Positions 1 to 6,817 of a DNA stretch of 59,211 bases are shown piece after piece. Numbering within the stretch: position 1 is the stretch's first letter; each line of letters starts with the position of its first letter. The stretch comes from a virus. The stretch lies in the IMG/VR virus record IMGVR_UViG_3300030102_004787, positions 1-59,211 of that record. One strand, given 5' to 3'. The notes under the pieces are model-generated. The model was not told the DNA's origin, did no database searches, and saw only the letters and a list, made by a program, of their open reading frames with translations. The position numbers and the translations under genes are program-made.

Positions 1-98
1 TTGGGAATGAAGCACAAAGGAGCTCACAAACAATCTATGAAAGACAGACGAGACGAGTCAAAGGGAATGGCTAAAAAAATGACAGGACACGCTTATTC
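1..98. repeat. Terminal direct repeat, left copy
   Basis: Bases 1-98 are identical to 59113-59210; the last base of the window (59211, a) differs from base 99 (t). The repeat lies inside a gene whose reading frame continues across the join. The simplest reading is an assembly overlap from a circular or circularly permuted molecule. A true short terminal repeat cannot be excluded from the sequence alone. Confidence 0.9.
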
Positions 99-177
99 TG
101 GAGACCACTCGATGAAGGAGGATAAGCACTACCCTAAAAGTGTAAAAGGACATTTAGGAAAATTAATAAAAAAATGA
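1..177 (+). CDS. Small lysine-rich protein, 3' part (5' part at 59077-59211)
   Basis: The first codon is in frame with the ATG at 59077 when the 98-base terminal repeat is merged, giving a protein of about 70 residues that begins MKQGYNDRLDESLGMKHKGA and ends GHLGKLIKK. It is rich in Lys, His, Asp and Ser and has no membrane segment. The pattern of DESLGMKHKG followed by KMTGHAYSGD is of the kind seen in small proteins of marine phages whose function is unknown. Its stop overlaps the next start (ATGA). It belongs to the array of small basic genes upstream of the tail genes, so a virion or DNA-associated role is possible but unproven. Confidence 0.75.
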   Translation: MGMKHKGAHKQSMKDRRDESKGMAKKMTGHAYSGDHSMKEDKHYPKSVKGHLGKLIKK

Positions 178-329
178 GTAAAGTATCACTAATTATAGCG
201 CATCCTATTTTCAAATCAGCTTGTGCTGGTGCAATAGGAGCATTAATGGTTTTAGAGTCTCACCCTTTGTATGCTGGATTTGCATTCGGAGTTGGGGCAA
301 GAGAGTTTTTATTAGCATTCAAAAAATAA
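174..329 (+). CDS. Small predicted membrane protein, 51 aa
   Basis: The ATG at 174 overlaps the preceding stop as ATGA, which supports translational coupling. The protein is MSKVSLIIAHPIFKSACAGA onward, with a hydrophobic glycine/alanine-rich stretch from about residue 14 to 47 and a KK terminus. One or two short membrane helices are likely. Function is unknown. It sits among small structural-block genes, so a role in the particle or in the envelope at lysis is equally possible. Confidence 0.6.
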   Translation: MSKVSLIIAHPIFKSACAGAIGALMVLESHPLYAGFAFGVGAREFLLAFKK

Positions 330-333
330 AAAT

Positions 334-492
334 ATGAAACTAAAAGGACTCGGAGATGTTGTAAATTTAGCCACTACTGTTACAGGTGTAAAAGCTGGTG
401 TAAAGGCCGTTTCTGAAATGACGGGAAGACCTTGTGGTTGTGAAGAAAGACGAGATACTTTAAATCGAAAATACCCTTTTCAAAAAAAATAA
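334..492 (+). CDS. Small protein with PCGCEERRDTLN motif, 52 aa
   Basis: It starts with ATG at 334, four bases after the previous stop, and ends at 492, three bases before the next gene. The N-terminal half is a short Val/Gly-rich helix-like segment. The C-terminal half carries Cys-Gly-Cys followed by EERRDTLNRKYPF. Small phage proteins with a CGC(x)RR-LN-(F/Y)P ending are, from memory, common near tail genes of Bacteroidetes phages and have no assigned function. The two cysteines could bind a metal or form a disulfide. Confidence 0.65.
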   Translation: MKLKGLGDVVNLATTVTGVKAGVKAVSEMTGRPCGCEERRDTLNRKYPFQKK

Positions 493-495
493 AAA

Positions 496-972
496 ATGGC
501 ATATCAAAAATTACAAACATCTAAAGCATTAAAAGTATTTGCTACGGATAACATCGATGGTTATCCTGATCCTTCTAGAGTTGCTACTTCGGGAACTAAT
601 TCTTCTGCAACTACCGATAAACTAGTTGATGCAGCAGCTTCTTTTTCAAGTACTGTTGAATCAGGATATATTGTAGAAAACAGCACTGACGGATCTTACG
701 CAATTGTGGAAGCAGTAGATAGCGACACTACACTTAGTTTAAGTCACGACATATTTGCGGCAGGTTCAAAAAGTTACATTATTTATAGCCAAGTAGCTAA
801 AGAACCTTGTATTATGTTTGTTGGTACTGGAGGAGATGTAAATCTAGTTACGGGTGGTGAAAACGAGGTTTTATTTAAAAACATAGCCAACGCTTCTTTT
901 TTACCTGTACAGACTAAAGTTGTAAAAGCTACAGGAACAGCTACTGCTGCGGACTTCATAGCTCTTTGGTAG
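496..972 (+). CDS. Putative virion protein, 158 aa
   Basis: It is Thr/Ser/Ala/Val-rich with predicted beta structure, as in small virion or tail-associated proteins. The N-terminus is MAYQKLQTSKALKVFATDNI and the C-terminus ends TATAADFIALW. There is no signal peptide, catalytic motif or coiled coil. It is followed with no gap (TAG then ATG) by a LamG-domain protein, so it probably belongs to the same adsorption cassette, perhaps as a fibre base or decoration protein. The function is inferred from position only. Confidence 0.7.
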   Translation: MAYQKLQTSKALKVFATDNIDGYPDPSRVATSGTNSSATTDKLVDAAASFSSTVESGYIVENSTDGSYAIVEAVDSDTTLSLSHDIFAAGSKSYIIYSQVAKEPCIMFVGTGGDVNLVTGGENEVLFKNIANASFLPVQTKVVKATGTATAADFIALW

Positions 973-1707
973 ATGTTTACAACGATTGGTGTAGGCATAG
1001 GGACTATATTTAGGTCAGTAAAAGGTGATTCTGGTGGTGGTGCTTTTGAATATACTGCTATTGATAATAGTTTTTCAATGAAGTTCGATGGCAATGATGC
1101 CTTTTATGATACTGGATTTATACCTGAATTAAGTCAAGTAAGTAATTACACTATATCAATGTGGATAAATCCTGATTCAGTTCCATCAACAACTCAAGCT
1201 ATTTTCTCTTTTTACTCAAATTCAAACAATAGAATTGAAATGTATCCTGGAAGTGCTGGAACTATAACGTTTGTTAATAGTAGTGGAGGATTGTCGGCTA
1301 CAGCTGCTGCTTTTCCATCGCCAGCACCATCAAATGGTTGGTATCACGTAGCTTTAGTATATGATGGCACTTTTACAGATCCTGATCCTGTAGTACAAAA
1401 TCAAGGAAGAATAAAACCGTACATAAACGCAGTTTACACTCCGGCTGGTGTTTCAGGTACACAACAACAACAAACAGCTAATTTAACTGGCAAAAGAGCT
1501 ACGATAGGCGCTAGAAGCATTAATTACGGTACTCCAACATTAGACTTTAATGGACACATAGATGAAGTAGCTATATTTAGTAGCTCTCTTTCTTCTAATA
1601 CAATACAATCAATATATGATACTACAATAAATAATCCTGGTAAGGTAGCTGATTTAAGTGAAACACCTGAAGGCGCACCTGCAGCTTGGTATAGAATGGG
1701 AGATTAA
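973..1707 (+). CDS. Single LamG-domain adhesin, 244 aa
   Basis: After a 30-residue N-terminal segment comes one LamG/concanavalin A-like domain (about residues 35-215). Its marks are SMKFDGNDAFYDTG, YTISMWINPD, WYHVALVYDGT, a repeated NxR-PYIN strand and DEVAIFSSSLSSNTIQSIYD. This fold commonly binds glycans. In phages it is frequent in receptor-binding proteins. The ending (AAWYRMGD) is mirrored by the protein at 5900-6814 (QYWNRLGD), and each is followed two to four bases later by a large multi-LamG protein. The two pairs are duplicated cassettes. Confidence 0.85.
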   Translation: MFTTIGVGIGTIFRSVKGDSGGGAFEYTAIDNSFSMKFDGNDAFYDTGFIPELSQVSNYTISMWINPDSVPSTTQAIFSFYSNSNNRIEMYPGSAGTITFVNSSGGLSATAAAFPSPAPSNGWYHVALVYDGTFTDPDPVVQNQGRIKPYINAVYTPAGVSGTQQQQTANLTGKRATIGARSINYGTPTLDFNGHIDEVAIFSSSLSSNTIQSIYDTTINNPGKVADLSETPEGAPAAWYRMGD

Positions 1708-1709
1708 TT

Positions 1710-4700
1710 ATGGGAACAAATTACATAGCACCGATATGGCGAATGCCAAGAAACTTTAACAAAGATAAGTTAAGTAATTATAGTATTGAATTTAGTGGAA
1801 GTGAATATATAGATTTAGGAACATCTGTTGATTTAGGTATTAATTCAACTATCTCTTTTTGGTTTAAAAGTAGTTCTGGTAATCCTAACAATACTATAAT
1901 AGGAGAAGATACTTACACTTTTGATTATTTATTGCAAATAGTGTCAGCAAGTAATGAAGCGAATATAAGAATAGGAAGCGTATTTAAAACATACACAGGT
2001 ATTACAGAAATAAATGATGGTAATTGGAATCATTGGATTATTGTAAGAAATGGTGATAGCTTAGAATTGTTTATTAATAACACATCAAAAGGCACAAAAA
2101 CTGGATATGGAACAGGAACAAATACAAAATTTAATAAAATAGGTGCTGAAGGAGATAATCAATTTCCAATATCTGGAGAAATTTCACAAGTATCAGTGTT
2201 TAATTATGCTTTAGATTTATCACAAATAAACTACCTATATAACTTAAATAACCCAATGGCTATATCAGGTGCAGAGCCTGTAGCATATTGGCCACTAGGT
2301 GACAACTCAAATCCAAATGCACCTGGTAGTTTCCCTAACATTTCAGTTGGCGCAGATAGTGTTTTTGAGTTTGATGGTTCTGTTAAGATTGCAAGTCTTG
2401 CAAATAGTGGATTTACAAATAATGATGCAAGGACTTTTTCAGCTTGGGTTAAAACTACAGATACAGGAAATTATAGGACTATAGTACAGGTTGGGCCAGA
2501 CAATAATAGTAATCAAAATTTTGAACTTGGTGCTTTTGGTGGGTTTTTACATTTTAGTTCTTGGTCTACTTATAATTTAACAGGAAATGTCTCTATAGCA
2601 GATGGTAATTGGCATTTTGTATGTATAACTTTTGATGGGTCAGTCATTAATGGATATGTTGATGGTGCTTCTGCTGGTCCTAATTTAACAAATGCTTCTG
2701 TAAGTTTAGCAACTACAAACACACCGTATTTTATTGGTGGTTCTGCTACAGGTAACAGTGTTAAATTTTTTAATGGTCAAATATCTAACGTTCAAATTTG
2801 GAACACAGAACTTTCATCTTCAGAAGTTACTACTCTTTATAATTCAGGAGTACCACTAACAGGCACACAACCACAAGCAAGTAACTTAAAAGCTTGGTAT
2901 AAGTTAGACCAATCAGCAAACTGGGAAGCAGATAGTTCAGGAGCTTGGCAGATACCTGATGCAGTTTCAGCATATCCACAGAGTTTTGATTTTGATGGGA
3001 GTAATGATTTTATAGATTTAGGAACCACTACTGATTATAATAATGGTGATTTAACTGCTGCTATTTGGGTTAATGCATCAAGCTCAAGGTCATCTACAGT
3101 TTATGCTTTTAGTAACTCTGGTTCTCCTTCAATTCCTGGTTTTGATATTAAAGTAAAAACTAATAATCAAGTACAAGTTAGTAGAGTTACAGATACTCAA
3201 AACACAGCAAGTGGTTGGTTAAGTATTGGATTTGTTGAAGATTCTTGGCAACATTTAGCATTTACATATAATGAGTCAACAAATTCTTTAAAACTATTTT
3301 TAAATGGAGTACTTAAAGATACATCTACAGATAGTCCACATACTCCAAAAACATCAACTGTAAAATTAACTATAGGTTCTTATAAGGGTATAAGTACTTT
3401 TTGGCAAGGCCAACTTTCAAATGCACAGATATGGAATACAACATTATCAGATTCACAAATAGAAACACTTTACAACAACGGAGTACCTTTAACAACTGCT
3501 ATAGCTTCTGATAACTTAAAAGCGTGGTATAAACTTGATAACACAGCTACATTCTCAACTAATTGGGTAGTTGAAAATTCTGCAATAACACCAAATTTTA
3601 ATAAAGCTATTGATTTTGTTTCAAGTAGTACTCAATATATAGATTTAACAAACACAGGGTTTCCAACAGGCAACGCATCAAGAACAATATCAGCTTGGAT
3701 AAAATCAGATTCAACTGGTCAAAATAACGAACAGGGTATTTTAAGATATGGTACTACAGCTACAAGACAATTATTTATGATGTCTTTAGCAGCTTCAAGT
3801 GGACAATTAAGAGTAGCTACTTATGCTGATGACTTTACATATTCAACTGCTGATTTAAGAGATGACGCTTGGCATCACGTAGCTTTAACTTATGATGGTA
3901 CATCAATAAAGGGTTATGTAGATGGAAGCTATGTTGGTGTAGAAACAAATACTTTAGTAAATACAACTGCTAATTCGCCAGCTATTGGTAATTGGAATGG
4001 CGCAGGATTCACTTTTAATGGTGCTATTTCTAATGTGCTTTTATATACTGAATCTTTAACAGATGCAAATATTCTTACTCTTTATAATAATGGAACACCA
4101 CAAACTACACCATATGGCTCACCTTTTGGCTGGTGGAAACTTGATAATTTAGTAACTGGTATTCAGGATTCAGGTAGCGGTGGAAATAACGGAACATTAG
4201 TCAATAGTCCATTATTAATATCTACAGACGTTAAAGCTGGTAGTGGTATAAGTTCAGGTATGACAGAGCAGAACCTTGTTAATAACAATGTTTCTGTACT
4301 AAACGGTGAAAGCGTAGGTATGAACACTACTAATCTAGTTCAAAGTAATTTAACTAGAACACAACCATATAGTAGCTATAGTTTTAATTTTGACGCAGCT
4401 CAATCTGATTATTTTGATTGTGGTAACATATTAAATACAACAATTGCAGGTTCTTTTTCTGTTTCAGCTTGGATGAAATCAAGTAACCAAAATAATTATG
4501 CAGTAGCATTAAGTAAAAATAATGGCAGCAATGGTTTTAGTATGCAAATGCGAAAAGTAGGCAATAAATTTGCATTTAACTTAAATGACGGTTCTTGGAG
4601 TGCTGCTGAGTTTACTGTATCACAAATTGATAATGATGAGTGGTATCACGTGGTTGGCACTTTTGATGGTTCTACTATAAAAATATATGTTAATGGAGCA

Positions 4701-5192
4701 TCTGGAACAAGCAACAGTTCTAGCACGCCAATATCAACTTCAGCAAGTTTTTTCATCGGAAAAGAAACAAATGGAAATAATTTTAATGGTCAAATAAGCA
4801 ACGTATCAATATTCAATGAAGATCTAAGTCAAGATGATGTATTAAATTTATATAACAATGGCGTACCTCAAAACTTAAATAACTTTAGAATAACTCCAAT
4901 AGCTTGGTGGCCAATGGATGAACATAGCTCTTACTATGATGGAACGGATTGGGTTGTGAGGGATCTTATAAATGGAAATGATGGTGACGGTGCTAACACA
5001 GGTAACGTAGATGATCTCGTAGGAAGTGCACCTGGTTCAGAAGCTAGTGGAACTGGAACTAATTTAACTATCGCAGATTTAAAAGGTAATATGAGTAATA
5101 GTGATAAAAACGCATATAGTATTAATATGGCTGATTACGCTGATGGGGTAACTAATCCAGCAAACTCAGGACGTTCTACAAATGTCCCTTAA
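1710..5192 (+). CDS. Multi-LamG tail adhesin, five modules, 1160 aa
   Basis: The start MGTNYIAPIWRMPRNFNKDK resembles that of the paralogue at 6818 (MSTKYIASNWRLPNK). Five LamG modules can be read, opening near residues 26 (YSIEFSGSEYIDLG), 220 (SVFEFDGS), 425 (SFDFDGSNDFIDLG), 635 (AIDFVSSSTQYIDL) and 885 (YSFNFDAAQSDYFDCG). Each has an SxWxK strand, a W-H-V/I core and a final S-x-x-Q/L-x-x-LYNNG turn. A C-terminal segment (AWWPMDE to SRSTNVP) is shared with the paralogue. The likely role is host-surface glycan recognition by the tail. Short nucleotide stretches are nearly identical to parts of 6818-9733. Confidence 0.88.
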   Translation: MGTNYIAPIWRMPRNFNKDKLSNYSIEFSGSEYIDLGTSVDLGINSTISFWFKSSSGNPNNTIIGEDTYTFDYLLQIVSASNEANIRIGSVFKTYTGITEINDGNWNHWIIVRNGDSLELFINNTSKGTKTGYGTGTNTKFNKIGAEGDNQFPISGEISQVSVFNYALDLSQINYLYNLNNPMAISGAEPVAYWPLGDNSNPNAPGSFPNISVGADSVFEFDGSVKIASLANSGFTNNDARTFSAWVKTTDTGNYRTIVQVGPDNNSNQNFELGAFGGFLHFSSWSTYNLTGNVSIADGNWHFVCITFDGSVINGYVDGASAGPNLTNASVSLATTNTPYFIGGSATGNSVKFFNGQISNVQIWNTELSSSEVTTLYNSGVPLTGTQPQASNLKAWYKLDQSANWEADSSGAWQIPDAVSAYPQSFDFDGSNDFIDLGTTTDYNNGDLTAAIWVNASSSRSSTVYAFSNSGSPSIPGFDIKVKTNNQVQVSRVTDTQNTASGWLSIGFVEDSWQHLAFTYNESTNSLKLFLNGVLKDTSTDSPHTPKTSTVKLTIGSYKGISTFWQGQLSNAQIWNTTLSDSQIETLYNNGVPLTTAIASDNLKAWYKLDNTATFSTNWVVENSAITPNFNKAIDFVSSSTQYIDLTNTGFPTGNASRTISAWIKSDSTGQNNEQGILRYGTTATRQLFMMSLAASSGQLRVATYADDFTYSTADLRDDAWHHVALTYDGTSIKGYVDGSYVGVETNTLVNTTANSPAIGNWNGAGFTFNGAISNVLLYTESLTDANILTLYNNGTPQTTPYGSPFGWWKLDNLVTGIQDSGSGGNNGTLVNSPLLISTDVKAGSGISSGMTEQNLVNNNVSVLNGESVGMNTTNLVQSNLTRTQPYSSYSFNFDAAQSDYFDCGNILNTTIAGSFSVSAWMKSSNQNNYAVALSKNNGSNGFSMQMRKVGNKFAFNLNDGSWSAAEFTVSQIDNDEWYHVVGTFDGSTIKIYVNGASGTSNSSSTPISTSASFFIGKETNGNNFNGQISNVSIFNEDLSQDDVLNLYNNGVPQNLNNFRITPIAWWPMDEHSSYYDGTDWVVRDLINGNDGDGANTGNVDDLVGSAPGSEASGTGTNLTIADLKGNMSNSDKNAYSINMADYADGVTNPANSGRSTNVP
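2891..2986 (+). repeat. Nucleotide repeat shared with 8065-8160
   Basis: About 96 bases encoding the linker AWYKLDQSANWEADS and following residues differ at only four positions from 8065-8160, while flanking LamG sequence is much more diverged. This points to recent duplication or recombination between the two adhesin genes. Confidence 0.85.
3491..3566 (+). repeat. Nucleotide repeat shared with 8653-8728
   Basis: 76 bases encoding the linker TAIASDNLKAWYKLDNTATF match 8653-8728 with two differences. It marks the boundary after which module four of the longer adhesin is absent from the shorter one. Confidence 0.85.
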
Positions 5193-5198
5193 TTTTAT

Positions 5199-5206
5199 TA
5201 AATTTG
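5199..5206 (+). promoter_or_regulatory. Candidate Bacteroidetes -7 box (TAAATTTG)
   Basis: TAAATTTG fits the TAnnTTTG consensus for the primary sigma factor of Bacteroidetes and lies 15 bases before the ATG at 5221. No convincing -33 TTTG is seen, so this may be a weak internal promoter. Confidence 0.35.
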
Positions 5207-5220
5207 TAAAAAACTAAATA

Positions 5221-5469
5221 ATGGCAACAACATACATAGTAATAGATATTCAAACGCAGACTTCTTTAGTTGATTTTAGTCAGATCAATACAACAAGTTC
5301 ACAAACTATGAGACGAAATTTAGCTAACTCTCAAAGTATGCTTTCGTATCAAGTAGAACCTAGCTTTATAACCAACGGAACTTTAGTTCCTGTATCGACT
5401 CTTAATCACGAAGAGGCAATTGCGTTATTGGCTACTCCAGAGTGGACATCTCCAGAACCAGAAGAATAA
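5221..5469 (+). CDS. Small conserved tail-region protein, 82 aa
   Basis: It begins MATTYIVIDIQTQTSLVDFS and ends LNHEEAIALLATPEWTSPEP. The pattern of a short hydrophobic N-terminus, a DFSQ-x-x-TSS-x-T-x-R segment and a final HEEA-x-x-LL-x-TPEWT recalls short proteins next to tail fibres in crAss-like and other Bacteroidetes phages. That is memory, not a search. No function is known. It sits 12 bases before the next gene, between the two LamG cassettes. Confidence 0.7.
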   Translation: MATTYIVIDIQTQTSLVDFSQINTTSSQTMRRNLANSQSMLSYQVEPSFITNGTLVPVSTLNHEEAIALLATPEWTSPEPEE

Positions 5470-5481
5470 AAAAATAATACA

Positions 5482-5889
5482 ATGGCAACAATACCAACAG
5501 GAACAAAGTTTCAAGGCATTCCTACAACGAATGATGATCTCAATAGAAGATCTGCGCAATCAAATGCAACTGCTCCAGTATATACTATTTCAGATATCAG
5601 AGCATCGGTTGAGCCTGCTGTTCAAGCTACGGGAACTGAAATTAGCTTTACGAAAACTGAAATTTACAATACTTCATCAGCACCTGCAACAGGAAACATT
5701 ACAAATGATTTAACTGGTGCTCAATTAGGAATAGTTCAAAAGATTTATCACAACGCAGGAACATCTCCTACTGTACCAGCAGGATGGGTTTTAATAGGAA
5801 GTGGAACATATACCACATCAGCTTTAAATCTCATTTTTGCAGAATGGGCAGGTGGAACTAGAGTAGAGTATTGGATAGTATCAACATAA
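5482..5889 (+). CDS. Tail-fibre-like protein with shared N-terminal anchor, 135 aa
   Basis: Residues 1-40 (TIPTGTKFQGIPTTNDDLNR, then R-S-x-Q-x-NATAP-Y) match the start of the 346-residue protein at 55730 almost residue for residue. The rest differs. A conserved N-terminus joined to variable C-termini is typical of fibres that attach to one virion site. The C-terminal half is Thr/Gly-rich and ends in a Trp-containing strand (VEYWIVST). A virion attachment role is inferred. Confidence 0.75.
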   Translation: MATIPTGTKFQGIPTTNDDLNRRSAQSNATAPVYTISDIRASVEPAVQATGTEISFTKTEIYNTSSAPATGNITNDLTGAQLGIVQKIYHNAGTSPTVPAGWVLIGSGTYTTSALNLIFAEWAGGTRVEYWIVST

Positions 5890-5899
5890 TTTTTACGAT

Positions 5900-6814
5900 A
5901 TGTCCAGACACTACCACAGCCTTTTAAATGTTTTAACTTCGGCTGCATTTAGTTATGCTAAGAACTCTTATCATCAAGATGAAGCTGATCCTACTCCTAC
6001 GATCACAGGAACTCCAGGGGGCACATTTTCAGCTACTCCTAGCGGTTTAAGTATTAACACTTCTACAGGTACTATTGATCTTGATAATTCTACTATTCAA
6101 TCTTATACTATTACTTATACCGTTAGTGGTGTTAGTGCTAATTTTAGTTTAAGTGTAACTGCTTCTCCATTTATTGCTAATAACTTTAGTATGGATTTTG
6201 ATTCTGCAAGTTCACAGTATGTTGATTCAGATAAAGCTTTAGCAAGTTTAGGTAATAGTTATACAGGTGAATTAACATTTAGTGCTTGGGTAAAATTTGA
6301 TTCTGCTGGCAATAACGGTATTTTATCAGTAACAAGATTTGCAAACACCACTGGACAGATTGGTTTAGTTGCATTCACTAACAAAGTAAGATTTTTTATA
6401 AATGGTTATACTTGGTACAAGGAAGCAACTAATATAACTACAACAAGTTCTAATTGGTATCATTTGGCTTTTTCTGTGGTTCTTGGAGATGCTACAAATA
6501 CAAAAATATATGTTAACGGTCAAGAGCAAGCATCTGGAACTGGTGTGGGAACGATACCTACTTCTATTAATTTAGACACACACAATGGATTTGACGTTAA
6601 GACTATTATTGGAGGTTACTTTTCGCCAGTTTTTACACATAATGGCAAGATAGACGAGGTAGCCATTTGGAACGCAGCACTATCTTCAGATGCAGTTACA
6701 GAGATTTACAACGCTACAGCAAACAACACAGGCAAGGTATTAGATTTAAACACAGATTCAGGAAATTATACATCCAGTGCAAACTTACAATACTGGAACA
6801 GATTAGGAGATTAA
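5900..6814 (+). CDS. LamG adhesin with N-terminal Ig-like domain, 304 aa
   Basis: The first 25 residues are a weakly hydrophobic leader without a clear signal peptidase site. Residues about 30-90 (GGTFSATPSGLSINTSTGTI and the following ITYTVSG) look like an Ig/cadherin-like putative surface domain. A LamG domain follows (about 95-285): SMDFDSASSQYVDS, LTFSAWVKFD, WYHLAFSVV, KIYVNGQ, GKIDEVAIWNAALSS. The C-terminus QYWNRLGD mirrors the 973-1707 protein. It lies four bases before the second multi-LamG gene and so forms the second copy of the cassette. Confidence 0.82.
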   Translation: MSRHYHSLLNVLTSAAFSYAKNSYHQDEADPTPTITGTPGGTFSATPSGLSINTSTGTIDLDNSTIQSYTITYTVSGVSANFSLSVTASPFIANNFSMDFDSASSQYVDSDKALASLGNSYTGELTFSAWVKFDSAGNNGILSVTRFANTTGQIGLVAFTNKVRFFINGYTWYKEATNITTTSSNWYHLAFSVVLGDATNTKIYVNGQEQASGTGVGTIPTSINLDTHNGFDVKTIIGGYFSPVFTHNGKIDEVAIWNAALSSDAVTEIYNATANNTGKVLDLNTDSGNYTSSANLQYWNRLGD

Positions 6815-6817
6815 ATT

